Assembly: GCF_019320115.1 (NCBI RefSeq)
Contig: NC_089583.1
Coordinates: 78,881,928-78,945,927 of the forward strand
From: Miscanthus floridulus
Taxonomy: Eukaryota > Streptophyta > Magnoliopsida > Poales > Poaceae
Length of the DNA: 64,000 nucleotides
Direction of reading: 5' to 3'
In this document: one piece after another, positions 1-10,816 of the stretch
Layout of the letters: the number at the start of each line of letters is the position of its first letter
Position numbering within the stretch: the first letter of the stretch is position 1
Notes under the pieces: generated by a model
What the model was told of the DNA's origin: nothing
The model's database searches: none
The model's input: the letters and a program-made list of their open reading frames with translations, nothing else
Translations under genes and position numbers: made by a program

Positions 1-3000
1 ACCTGCAATAGGGGTAAATAAACCCTGAGTACACAATGTACTCGCAAGACTTATCCGAAAGTGGGAATACTTTCCCGACTCCAAGGAATATGCTAGGCTT
101 TATGGTTGCTGGTTCTCTTTTAGCCAAAAGCAGTACTAATAGTGGGTCCTTATTTATACATTATTATCATCAGCCGTATTAAGTTTTTATCTAGTCAATC
201 TATATAAGCACCTGTGCTACTTTCAAGCAAGAGTTGAGCAATCGATACTGTTCCTTCTCCTTTTCCACTTCCAGTTCTTACTACGGTGCTAAACCGCAGA
301 CAAGCCGTACCGGATAACCCAGCAATTTGCGAATCAATGTACCCAGCTGGGTGCCCCGAAGACACACACCTCGCTTGCGCCTTAGGCACAAGCAAGACTA
401 ACCCACCACTCTCCTGTCCCGGGTGTCCAGGTCCCCATCCAAACTTGGACTCCAAGCCCCCGCTTCTAAATCCCGGACTCAGTGCGGTGCAAGGACCTCC
501 ACCACCTCCTCTTCCCATCAGTCGGTCCGAAAAGAGCCGGATCCATGACAAGAGAGCAGCAAGTTTTCCCTGCACCCATACCCAAGTATGTGCTAGGGAC
601 AATAGTCTATGACTTGCCTAGAGTCATATGCAACGACCGGTCCTTAATCGACATAGACAGGGAAAAAGTGTAACCGGGCTATGCCCTGTTGGCCACAGGA
701 CACAACCCCTCACACCCACCAGTACCAAATCCACATCCCTGTCCAGTCACCATTTTCCTTTCCATTATTTCATCATGATATCATAGTTTAATCACCTATT
801 TGCGAGTAACGGCAGGTTACTCACGCTACTGACATCCTGAGCATAGCAGCTACTCGACCTGTACTAGTAGGACTCATGGTGGATATATCTATGCATGTAG
901 TTTCCATAAAATGCCTATAACATAAATGTGTATCATATAAATATATTCAGTGATCATTTAAAAATAGGGGTTATGCACCGGGGCTTGCCTTGGGCAGGTG
1001 CCGGGTCAGCAAGGTCAGTACCAATAGGCTCCTAGGCTCCCTCCTGTGTGAAGAGCTCCTCCTCGTACTCCTCGATCACCTCGTCGTACTCTAGCTCATC
1101 GACGGGTACAAAGTCTACCTGTTTGTGATCTACATGAAATGACGATGCACTGATTAACACTACGGCAACAGCAATTCTCAATGCAAAAGTACCTCTATTA
1201 CTTTACTAAGTGAGATCTACCCACTAAAGTCTAAGCTACATACCAGCACTACTAACAAGTATGAACGTGTCCTACATTCTTACGGTGACTACGGATATTC
1301 ATACTCCTAATGCCAGTTTACGATACATACTAGAAAGCAAGGATAATAACTACGCCATTAAATGACTCATTCTATGGTTACCATTTCTACAGCAAGTATA
1401 TAAATGCCTAAGGAACCTACTGTAACGATTTCAAAGCTAAAGCTATTGTCGGTTTACCACAACAATTCCTGCAATTAAAGATCGATATACCGCTAAGCTC
1501 TCTACTTCAATCTTATGAGCCTACCATCCTAACAGTTAATGGTGAACTAACTATACTAACAGGTAGATGACATTTTTGCGAACCTAACAAACTTAGTTTC
1601 GCTATTTTTGGACAACCATGCAATTTACTATGATTTATCGAAGTTGGATTCATAACAGAAAATAACTAAGCATTTCTAATTTCAGGAAATAATGAAAACC
1701 GAAACCTCCTTTGCCGGCCCACAACGCGCGGCCCAGCCCAGCGCGTTACCCTGCCCGCGCGCGACGGTAGGCCAGTACGCGGCCCACGTGGAGGCGCGGC
1801 CCAGCCAGCCAACGACCCGCGATGGTGACGGCCTGCACGCAAATGCGATTATGCACGGGCACCCCTGAACTACAACGAAATCGCAGCGAACTCTAAGTCA
1901 CTATTGAATCAGTCTATGCTTTTACAATAGCACCCTCCGACTTCTACGTCTTCACTGCGGCGAAGTCCCTGACCATCCAGGGCGCGCACCGGTGCGACGG
2001 CGTGGCACTGGACGTCTACGTCGGCCACCCTAGCCCTCCCCTTACTAAAATAAGGAGCCGGCACTGACCTATGTGCGAACGCAAATCACAGGGTGGAGAC
2101 ACATGCACCGAGACATCACAGCAAGCTCAGACCACGACGGTGGGCACCCTGTAATTACGGCGATGCCATTCCAGTGAACATCAGCACGGCTGAGACAAAA
2201 CAAGGAGCAGATGAGTACCAGCAACTCACCACAGAACCGAAAGACGCGAAGAAACGATCGGAGATGGCTTAGGCCAAGCCGGCCACGTGTGCGCGATGAG
2301 TGCAGTGGAGCACGGTAATGGCACGGCTGTGCCACGAGCTACACTACAGCGGTAGGGTCTAGGATGTGGCGAGCATGGTGACAACCGACTGAGGGGGAGG
2401 CTAGTGGCGCGAGGAATTTGACCGAGCTGCTTTGGTGGCGATGATAGCCGACGGCGCAGGCACTCCTGGTCTTATGGACCCGAAAGCTCGGCCCTTCAAA
2501 ATTGGCACATAGGACTGAGCTACAGGCGGCTATGAGGGGTAGGATAGGCGACCGGCTGCCCAACGGAGTTGCGGGCAAGGCCAATTGGAACGTGGTGCAA
2601 CCACTACGGCGAATTGGAAGAAAACGTCATGGCAGTAAGGGGACAGTGGAGATAGAGGAGGTCCTAGCATGGCATGGCTCGTCTGTGGCGTCAACACTCG
2701 GTACCGACATGCCTGGTCATGGGGAACCTTAGGGCGTGCTCCAGACAGCCGTTCGCACGGCCGCTGCAGCAAACGACGAAACGTGGTATGGCTCGTCTAC
2801 GGACAGCGCCAGGCAACGAACACTGTGGACGCGACGCCGAGGTGACGGTGAAGCAAGTAGTCTTCTAGCACGCAAGCAGCCAAGCAAGTCAATGGAGCGG
2901 TACCGGCGTAGCCGCTGGCAACGCGAACGTGGGACCCAATGGCGATAACAGCCACAGCAGGGTAGGGCAAGGCGCTGGCAGAGCACGGACGGCAGCTAGG

Positions 3001-3700
3001 GCGCACGCGTCGGCTGGCGAGGTGAGCAGCAGCGGGGCAGATGGCCAGGACGCGCAGGTCATGCGCGTGCACGGCGTAGCAAGCGTAGCCGGGCACAGCG
3101 GTGGGCTCAGCCGGGTGCCAGCGGGTGCGGCCCGCACGGCAGAGCGCGCTGGCAAGCCAGGGGGGTGGTGACCACGCCCAGTGATCAGCCAGGTGGCGTG
3201 CACGATATTTAAAGCAGCTAAGAAACGTGTACGCCGCGCTCCAAACGCTAAGCTAATCGCTCGATGTGAAAAGGGGTACACCGAGCCATCACCCACAGTT
3301 ACGACATTGTTCTACTCCTTAAGCCAATCGTTCTACAAATATTGCCAAAGGTGGCTCCATCGACCTCTTCTAAAACATTACGCGAAAGATGTCGATTCGA
3401 ATGGTTACGCGTCGAATCCCAAACCCGACCCCTGGGAAGTACTCGCTAGCCATCCATGTCTTCAACCACACATTTTTATCGCCATTCGCAAAACGTTTTA
3501 TAACATTTTGTTTTAACAAGAATTCGATCAAGATAATAAACACGTTATGTGACACGAAACATAACATTTGCTTTCCCATTTTGTAAAAATATTTCAATGC
3601 CAAACATTGATTAAAAAGCCTACCATACACAAATGCACATAAAACAGATGCTTACGAAATGTTTCAGCAAAACATTACAATGTAACACTAGGGTGTTACA
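1..3700 (-). mobile_element. Ty3/gypsy Tekay/Del-like LTR (left end off window)
   Basis: Read on the minus strand, the segment begins at 3700 with TGTAACACCC, the usual start of Tekay/Del-type LTRs in grasses. It runs leftward without a credible gene. The first ~20 bp of the LTR are nearly palindromic (TGTAACAC at both edges of 3681-3700). The GC-rich block at about 1700-3300 and the acidic-looking stretch at 1040-1110 carry only short open frames on both strands, which I regard as chance. The LTR abuts a pol-related reading frame at 3702, so it was probably inserted into the chromovirus described next. Its 3' end and target duplication lie beyond position 1. The family name is by recognition, not alignment. 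Confidence 0.6.
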
Positions 3701-3701
3701 T

Positions 3702-4611
3702 GCAGCGATGAAGGTAAATCATTAGTTGATAATAGGACCTCCTTATGCACGAGCATAAAGAATGGGGCTGTGGTGTTCCTCACTTCTCTCAAATCACTCT
3801 TGCTCACAAATAAACACTCAGTCTGTCGTGGTAGTTATGTATTTTCAGGAGGCTTTATGTGGCTACATGGTTTAGGAGTCTTGCCCTTACTATTTTTGGA
3901 GGTCTCATAGAATTTTCTTGTCTCACTCTCCTCCCTTTTCTTGCGAGCAACATGAGAAGAATGTATGTCTTTTGGAGATAATGGAACAAGAACCACCTTC
4001 TTCTCTTTGTGAATAAATGTGTATTTGTTTGACCGACCAAAATGCACAGAATCCACATTGAATTGCCATGGACAACCCAAAAGTAAGTGGCACGCTTGCA
4101 TCGGAACAATATCACAGTCAACCTCATCATGATAGTCACCAATTGAAAATGATAAGCGGACCATGGATGAAACCTTCACTGTCCCTAAATTATTCAACCA
4201 TTGCATATGGTACGGGTGTGGATGGCGACGTGTGGGCAGGCCAAGCTTCTCAATAAGTAGGGCACTAACAATATTGTTGCAGCTCCCACCATCAATTATG
4301 AATCTGCATACCTATCCCTTCACTTTGCATCGTGATTGAAATAAATTATGGCGTTGCCCTTGCTCAGCTGCAAGTAATTGAGTAGAAAGAACAAATAGAA
4401 CCACCAAACAATGATCTGGTGTTTTCAAAATAGAAGCATTTGCAGTGGAATTTATAGCAGACCTAAATGAACTACCATTGTGGGACAAAATAGGAGCCTC
4501 CAAATTATTAATATCAGCAAGCAAATCATCAAAATCAGCGCTTGTGATTTCCTCTAGATTCAAAGGAATAATAGCTTGTTGTATGTCACCCTGAGCGACA
4601 TGTGGAATAGA
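3702..4611 (-). pseudogene. Chromovirus protease and downstream linker (fragment)
   Basis: On the minus strand the frame upstream of 4206 reads an aspartic-protease-like motif IIDGGSCNNIVS (about 4312-4270), followed by MQWLNNLGTVKVSS and a segment rich in the features of the gypsy protease-RT linker (DCDIVPMQACHLLLG, then a GRSNKY block). In grass chromoviruses this protein cleaves the Gag-Pol polyprotein; the DGG variant of the usual DSG/DTG triad is common in this lineage. The frame is broken between 4312 and 4206 and again by a stop near 3835. Coding similarity continues to 3702, where the foreign LTR begins, so the catalytic pol domains are separated from it. Confidence 0.65.
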
Positions 4612-6098
4612 CTAAATGGCCAAACAATTCAAGCCTAGCTCATATTCACCATCCTCAGCTTGATACTCACAAGTTTCAATGTTCTCATCTGCCAAAGCTA
4701 GGATATTGTGCTCATCCTCCTCTTCACTTTGAGAGTCATAAGAGCCATCAGCAAGTGCTATAATAGCACGCCTATTGGGGCATTTAGCTTGCTTATGCCC
4801 ATGACCACCACACTTAAAACACTCAATCTTACTTGTCTTCCTTGGGGCGCTAGCAGCGGAGGAGTTTGACTGATTGGAACTTATAGCTTTGCCTTTTGAA
4901 TCAAATTGTTTGGCAGAAGTCAAAACTGAACGAGAAGTTGCACGAGGTGAAGCTGTTGTGAATGGCGCCATGGAAGAGAACTATTACGAGCTGAAAATGA
5001 AACACGGTTCTTATAAGATTCAGCAAACTGCCTTTCTGCCCTTTTAGCAAAATGAACTAATTCTATTATATTTGTGTAGGTAGTCATGTCCACTTTATCA
5101 GCGATTGGTTTATTCAGACCAACCAAGAACCGAGCCATCGTGGATTCCTCATCCTCGGTGATTCCCGTACGGAGTAGGCACATTTCCATTTCCTAAAAAT
5201 ATTCATCAACGCTGCGAGTACCTTGCACAAGGCGTTTGAGCCGCAAATGTAAGTCACGGGAATAATACGTAGGAACAAAACGACATCGCAGTTCCCTCTT
5301 CATTTCTTCCCATGTGATATTGTGATGTCCAAATCGGCGGTATTCTGTGCAAATTTGATTCCACCAAGTTATAGCATAACCTTTAAACTCAATGGCAGCA
5401 AGCTTTGCCTTCTTTGCAGCAGGGTAATCATACAAATCAAATATCTGGTCCACCTTGGTCTCCTATTCAAAATAAGCATCAGCATTCTCCTTCCCGTTGA
5501 AAGGGGGAATGGACACTTTAACTTTACCCAAGCCATCTTCATCTTGGCGGTGTTCATGATTACGACGACGTTGATCACGGTATATACCATGTCCGCCAAA
5601 CTGGTTGTCACCATAATTTCTAAAGCCACCAAAATTGGCACCGCCATGAGCATCATAACCACCATGGTGACCATAGGGGCCTGCTCCCTGTGCATAACTA
5701 TAATTTGAATGATCATCAACATCAAAATCTTCAGCACCTCCAATAGGAACGCGCCGTGCACGACCAAAAAATTGCGGCCTCCTATCAGCACCACCAAAAT
5801 TACCAAAGCCAGCATCAAGCCTTCTGCCACCACCACGGCCACGGCCACCACCACCACCACCTGCAGCAACACGGCTTGCGGCCTCAGCCCGAAGACGTGC
5901 AACTTCCGCCTCCAATGCAGTAGGATCGTCATCCTCGACATGGTCACTAGCATCATGCGGAGGCTCAGCATATTGGTGTTGATGTAGAGATTGTTGAAGT
6001 GTGTGCATCTCTTGCATCAGTCGATCCATTTGTGCACGCACGTCCTGGATATCTTGAGCAGAAACAGTGGTAGAAGAAGATTGAGTGTCTCCTGCCAT
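4612..6098 (-). pseudogene. Chromovirus gag (broken by two stops and a frameshift)
   Basis: The likely start is MAGDTQSS at 6098. The N-terminal part has a heptad-like QDIQDVRAQMDRLMQEM stretch, suggesting a coiled coil, then a glycine-rich segment. The middle carries the Retrotrans_gag-type block (TWWNQICTEYRRFG, then RDLHLRLKRL). The C-terminal part carries a CCHC zinc knuckle, CFKCGGHGHKQAKC, near 4815-4775, for RNA binding. In-frame TAG codons interrupt it near 5461 and 5190, at sites where a tryptophan and a glutamine codon would fit, and a frameshift lies near 4970. Gag would form the virus-like particle. This copy cannot encode a full product. Confidence 0.75.
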
Positions 6099-6977
6099 AT
6101 TAATAGAGGGGAAAAAACAAGAGGACAATATATATGTGGAGTCACTCCCTCACCACTTGCTGAACAAGTTCTTTCTCTTCCTGAAGGGTCAAGAACCAGG
6201 GTAGCAATCTGCAGTGGAAGAGTGATTGTACCAGAGACGAAGGTGCAACAGATCATGATGCTTTGAGTGGAGTTTGGTGGGGTAAAATATGAGTGTAGTG
6301 CACTGAAAAGTAGGGATGCAAAATCAAATAATAATCCAAATGAGAAACACAAGTCTAAGTTGCTGATCACAAAGAAAAACAAGTGGAAAGGAAAGGAGCA
6401 AGGTAAAAGAAGTGGACAGGAAGGAAACAATTGGCACCAATCAAACTGCTACTCAATCCCCTTTATTCAGTGCAAAAACTCATACGTCTCTTTTTTTCTA
6501 ATAGAATTCCTCTTTCTTTAACTGAAACATTCTTTTTCGTTCTTTCTTTTGACTCTTTTTTTAGTACCACTTGACAAAATACAGGATACAACTTTCAATT
6601 AAGGGTGGCGTAGAATAACAAACAAAATGTTGGTGCCGAGTATTAGACTGATAAGGAAGCAATCAAGGGTGGGATGGGCAGGGAATTTTTTTGTATGTTT
6701 CAGAGAGAAGAAAAGAAGAATAGATCAAAGGTAAAATTCAGAATAAAAATGGAGAAGGAAGAAAAAATGAAATTCAGATGAGGAGAATTCAGACCAAGAG
6801 AAATCAGCAACTAGACAAGTCTCAAAGGATTGAAAACTCGATAATGCAAACTATGAATAAGCGCAAAAGAGAAAGGCTATAGGACTGTATATATATATTT
6901 TTTGGGCTATTTGTGGACTGTAGGAATATAAAAATCTATCCTACCAAAATAAGAACGATCCTACCGAGTAAACAGAG
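6099..6977 (-). other. Untranslated leader between primer-binding site and gag
   Basis: This AT- and purine-rich stretch separates the primer-binding site from the gag start in element orientation. I see no conserved reading frame in it. The only open frames are short and lack family motifs. Confidence 0.5.
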
Positions 6978-6989
6978 GCTTTGATACCA
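6978..6989 (-). other. Primer-binding site, initiator tRNA-Met type
   Basis: The minus strand reads TGGTATCAAAGC, one mismatch from the TGGTATCAGAGC motif that pairs with the 3' end of initiator tRNA-Met. It lies two bases inside the LTR end at 6992, the expected position for priming minus-strand DNA. Confidence 0.75.
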
Positions 6990-6991
6990 GA

Positions 6992-7596
6992 TGATGCGCG
7001 CACGCGTATGGATCATGCGTGAGCAAGCTTGTGGCCCGATCTTCTCAAAGGATCCAACTTGATAACTATCACTACGTGACCTGGTGAAGAGGCAGTGCAC
7101 CGTGAGTCTGCACAAGCAATGAACTACCGAGACAATCACCCTTTCACGTACCGACGAAGCCAAGCCCACAGCAATTACGCCGTGTAGATGTGAAGGCACC
7201 AACTGGGTGAACCGCAGTTCAACGCTCTACAACTCCCTCAGGAATCGAAAGAACAAGTATGCAAGCCTCTCAAGACTCACATGGGAACAAGAACTCAAGA
7301 GTTTGTATTTCTGAATTGGCGGCCAAAAAGTCCCTCACGTCATCTATTACATGGATATATATAACACTAGTGGAGTCTTCAGTTTAGATTAAAGAAAATA
7401 AATGAGAACATGTAGTATGAAGTTGTAGCACTCCTATTAATAGCGTGGCCTTATGGAGCTCTTTGGATGGTTGGTATTCAGCTGCATGCTTCTACGTGTG
7501 GTGAAACAATAGCCTGGTTGCTAACTGCCTTCCTAAACTTAGGAATTAATTGTTTTGCATATACACAATTGTTCTGCTTGGTAGCTGAATGGTCCA
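6992..7596 (-). repeat. Chromovirus LTR (about 605 bp)
   Basis: In element orientation it starts TGGACC at 7596, just after the purine tract AGAGAGGA, and ends GCATCA at 6992, just before the primer-binding site. Both functional borders are thus present: a polypurine tract belonging to an upstream element and a primer-binding site belonging to a downstream one. No second copy is visible in the window for comparison. Confidence 0.65.
7354..7364 (-). promoter_or_regulatory. Putative TATA box of the chromovirus LTR
   Basis: The minus strand reads TTATATATATCC in the middle of the LTR, about 235 bp from its upstream border, where an LTR promoter would be expected. Confidence 0.4.
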
Positions 7597-7602
7597 TCCT
7601 CT

Positions 7603-7908
7603 CTATGCACATCTAGGCTCCTTAGTCCATATATTTGGAGGGCAGAAACCATCATCATCCCATGCCCGTTCATGCACTCCATCATTCCTAAGAACATTAA
7701 AACAAGTACTCAAAAGCATATGATCATCCAAAATAATCTGATTATTTAACACAAGGTTAGCGTTGACCTGAGAATGCATTTCCTTCTCCAGTTGCTTAGC
7801 TCTACTCCTTGTAATTGGACCCACTATATCAGATATAGTTTCATTAAGAGGTGGAGAGGAGTTGATGCTAGAGGTGTCCTCCTTAGTGGTCAACGGTCTC
7901 TGCGGCAT
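7603..7908 (-). pseudogene. C-terminal end of a gypsy Pol polyprotein (second copy)
   Basis: The 101-codon frame contains GPITRSRAKQLEKEM, the signature found near the C-terminus of many chromoviral Pol proteins after the integrase. Its stop codon (7605-7603) lies next to the polypurine tract and LTR start, as expected for the 3' end of a polyprotein. It therefore belongs to an element lying upstream of the LTR, not to the gag at 6098. The N-terminal side is cut off at about 7909 by unrelated sequence. Confidence 0.65.
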
Positions 7909-8345
7909 TGCGGAGACTGAATGGGAGCGCTATTGTGGCGTTCCAGAGGAGGTATTTTGAGGAGAGGGGCTCTTTCTTGGCAAGCTGTGCCATGACGTTG
8001 GCGAACGAGAAGGTGAGGTGGCGCAAGTCCTCCCAGGACGGTCAGGGTCCCAAGAAGGTGCTAAGCTAGCGCTCTAACCTCCCATAATCGAAACCGAGGA
8101 GCTGGTCGTTCCCAAGGGGCGCGGGCCTCCGGTGCGTGCAGCCGTAGCTCCTCTAGCACCTTGGCGATCACGCTAAGGCCGGCAGAGTGGAGAGGTTGGA
8201 TGGCAGTGGGAGCCTGCGCCAACTCTCCTTCCATCATGACGATGAAGTCCAGGTCCCTGAAGTGCATGTGCGCCCTCAGGACCTAGCTGATGTTGCAACT
8301 AGCCATCTGAGGCTTGGTGTGGATGTCGAGACATGAAAAAAGCCC
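7909..8345 (-). mobile_element. Internal 5' fragment of a Tat-like gypsy element
   Basis: In minus orientation this follows a primer-binding site and LTR and carries a short open frame (8267-8061) with MHFRDLDFIVMMEGELAQ, resembling the start region of grass Tat-type elements. It ends abruptly at about 7909, where the chromovirus pol tail begins, so the rest of the element is deleted or displaced. No further domain is recognisable. Confidence 0.45.
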
Positions 8346-8361
8346 CTACCTGGCGCGCCAA
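8346..8361 (-). other. Primer-binding site of the Tat-like element
   Basis: The minus strand reads TTGGCGCGCCAGGTAG directly after the LTR end TGACAG. The same sequence flanks the LTR at 26521, so it is shared by two Tat-type elements in the window. Confidence 0.6.
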
Positions 8362-8362
8362 C

Positions 8363-9718
8363 TGTCAGTGTTTCGAGTTGCCACCGATAAGTAAATTTCT
8401 AATATTTCACGTCTGGCTCGGATGGTGTGCTAAAAGGACATGAGGTTTATACTAATTCAGGCGGAATGTCCCTACGTCCAGTTCGTTGCTGCTGCTCATG
8501 TTACTAGCACCGAAAGTTCATACTAGGGGTTACAAATGGTCGAGAGAGGGATAGATCCCAAGTCTCTGGTGAAAGCAGTAAACAGGTGCTGAGGGAGCTC
8601 GTTTGCTGCATAGCCGTATGTTTGGGGTTTGATGGGTTTGTTCGGATCTGGGTTTAATCGATCTGATGTGTTGCGATGCCCCTTATGGGACTCCCTACTT
8701 TCCCTTTTATAGGCCAAGGGAAAGCATGGGTTACAACGGAGGAAAAAAGAAGGACGTGAGAGAGAGAGAGAGCCGAAGGCCTTTAGAATCGTCGGGTCCT
8801 TCTTCTCCTTCATACGGGTCTCGCCGACCCTGTAGATGTCAACAGGGACGGCTTCGTGTCGCGGTCCTGTCTATCACTAGCGCCATGTGCAGGCGTCATA
8901 TGCCGGTCATGGCGCTCCACTCCATCCTGGCAAACGTCGTGATGAATTAACGCTTCCGTCAGTGTTCGTACGGGGGTTAGGCAGAACAGTACCGGTATGC
9001 CCGACGCTGTTCTTGATGTGAATCCTCTGGTATGGCCCATCAAGGCCACAGGTTACATCGGGGCGTGCCAGTCACTTTCCTGGTGTTAGAGCTTTGACTC
9101 AAACCCATATGCTTGGACCTGGAGTGGTTGGCGGTGATATGGGTCTCCGTCAAGTGAGGCGGAGCCCTCGGCCTTGGGGTCGGGCGAGGCGGAGTCCTCC
9201 CCCAAAGGTCGGACGAGGCGGAGCCCGTGACCTCGGGGTCAGGCGAGGTGGAGCCGTCCCCCAGAGGCTGGGCGAGGCAGAGCGCAGGCCCAAGGGTTAG
9301 GCGAGGCAGAGCCTGCGGCCTCGGGGTCAGGCGAGGCAGATTTCTCCCCCAGAGGCCTGGCGAGGCAGAGCGTAGGCCCAAGGGTCGGGCAAGGTAGAGC
9401 GCAGGACCATGGGTCGAGCGATGCGGAGCGTAGGCCCAAAGGTCAGGTGAGGCGCAACCCATGGCCTCGGGGTCGGACGAGGCGGAGTCCTCCCCCATAG
9501 GCCGGGTGAGGCGAAACGCAGACCCAAGGGTCGGACAAGGCAGAACGTAGACCCAAAGGTCGGGCGAGGCGGTGCCCTCTCCCAGAGGCCGGAAGAAGCA
9601 GAGCCTGCACGTTGGGGGGTCGGTTGGAGCTGTAGTCGCGCTCTTGACTGCTCGAATGAGTCGATGTTGATGGTCATTAGCTCCTCCTCTTTGGATACCC
9701 TAGTATTGGTCCCCGACA
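8363..9718 (-). repeat. Tat-like LTR (about 1356 bp) with an internal GC-rich tandem array
   Basis: On the minus strand the LTR starts TGTCGGGGACCAATAC at 9718, a start typical of grass Tat-lineage LTRs (RIRE2/Cinful-like), and ends ACTGACA at 8363, next to the primer-binding site. It contains about fifteen imperfect units of roughly 30 bp at 9149-9610, built on GCGAGGCGGAG and GGTCGG. Open frames across that array on either strand are a by-product of the repeat. The partner LTR is not in the window. Confidence 0.7.
9149..9610. repeat. Tandem array of ~30-bp GC-rich units inside the Tat-like LTR
   Basis: Units share GGCGAGGCGGAGC followed by a variable C-rich or CGGCCTCGG segment and GGTCGG. 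Length varies by a few bases, so the array is old and imperfect. Confidence 0.7.
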
Positions 9719-10394
9719 AATGGGGTTCTTCACTAGTGCTCCACTCCACTCTACCACTCAGTTTCTGCTCTCTAGAGTCGAAAGAGACCCGTGAAGGCAA
9801 AAAAAAATGCAGTTTCGCTAAGCTCCTCCGATGTTGCGCATGCATCCTCCTGAAACGCCCCTCCGTGCGAGCAAGGCGCCAAGGTGCGGTCAAGGCGCGG
9901 GGCTGTGGGACACTAGAGCAAAGCCGCTGTGGCGTGGGGTGGAGGAAGAGGCATGCTGGCATGGTGGGCGGATAAAAGGAAGAGAGAAGGAAAAGAAAGA
10001 AGAAATAGAAGAAGAGGAGAAAAGGATATTACGGACATTTTCCTTTTTTATCTATCATGAGTTGTTTTATTAAACATTTCATCAAAACAATTTTAGCTAG
10101 AGCAGTTCGGGGAGCCGAAGCAAAAGAAAACTACTAAACTCCCACTACAAATTTCCTTGGTGGCCTTAAGGCGTTTGTAACCAGAAACTATGAGATAGAT
10201 TCTATACTTATCAAATCATGTGAACACTACATGTAGAAACTAGATTTTCAATGGATATTAAAAAAATATCCAATTATGTGTCTTCCCTCTTCATCGTATC
10301 ACGTCTCTTCGTATTTTGGTTGGCGCGTAGACATAGTTTCTTATTTAATAAACTATTTCATCCACTCTTTCTTTATTCTAATGGCATATAGTTA
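9719..10394. other. Intergenic sequence
   Basis: There is a moderately GC-rich part to about 9960, then a purine-rich stretch (GAAGAAATAGAAGAAGAGG type) and AT-rich sequence. No gene or element border is recognised. Confidence 0.5.
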
Positions 10395-10726
10395 GGGGGT
10401 GTTTGGTTGCCCTTCCTAAATTTTAGTCGCTGTCCCATCGGATATTTGGACACATGCATGGAGTATTAAATATAGACTAATTACGAAACTAATTACATAG
10501 TTTACGACTAATTTGTGAGACGAATCTTTCGAGCCTAATTAGTCCATGATTTGACAATGTTTTGCTACAGTAAACATGTGCTAATGACGGATTAATTAAG
10601 CTTAAAAAAATCGTCTCGTGAAGTATCGACGGATTATGTAATTTATTTTTTTATTAGTATCCGAACATCCTATACAACATCCTCCCAACACACCTCCTAA
10701 ATTTTAGTAGCTAGACCAAACACCCC
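10395..10726. mobile_element. MITE, PIF/Harbinger-like, 332 bp, TSD TTA
   Basis: The ends are GGGGGTGTTTGGT and CCAAACACCCC, forming terminal inverted repeats. TTA flanks both ends (10392-10394, 10727-10729). A diverged relative sits at 59395-59737. It lies about 90 bp beyond the stop codon of the phospholipase gene and could fall in its 3' untranslated region. Confidence 0.75.
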
Positions 10727-10816
10727 TTAGTCATGCTATAACTAATGAACATAGAAACACTCTTTGGGAGTGCCCTTACAACTGACATAACCGTACAAGT
10801 AAATTAAGCAAGCATA

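Larger units (their letters stand above)
3702..7908 (-). mobile_element. Degenerate Ty3/gypsy chromovirus (PBS, gag, protease) sharing one LTR with the tail of a second copy
   Basis: In element order (right to left) there are: the end of a pol polyprotein (7908-7603), a polypurine tract, an LTR (7596-6992), a Met-type primer-binding site (6989-6978), a leader, gag (6098-4612), and protease with linker (4611-3702). Reverse transcriptase, RNase H and integrase are not present. They would lie left of the inserted Tekay-like LTR, outside the window. The gag style and the glycine-containing protease motif resemble grass CRM/Reina-type chromoviruses. All reading frames carry stops or frameshifts, so this is a dead copy. 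Confidence 0.7.

Noticed and set aside
2069..3296. Several overlapping open frames of 60-135 codons
   Set aside because: They occur in all frames of a GC-rich LTR segment with no recognisable domain.
5322..5987. Plus-strand and alternate-frame open frames over gag
   Set aside because: They are shadows of the minus-strand gag, whose zinc knuckle and gag domain are recognisable.
9040..9962. Long proline/arginine-rich open frames in the Tat-like LTR
   Set aside because: They follow the tandem array in frames without any family motif and lie within an LTR.
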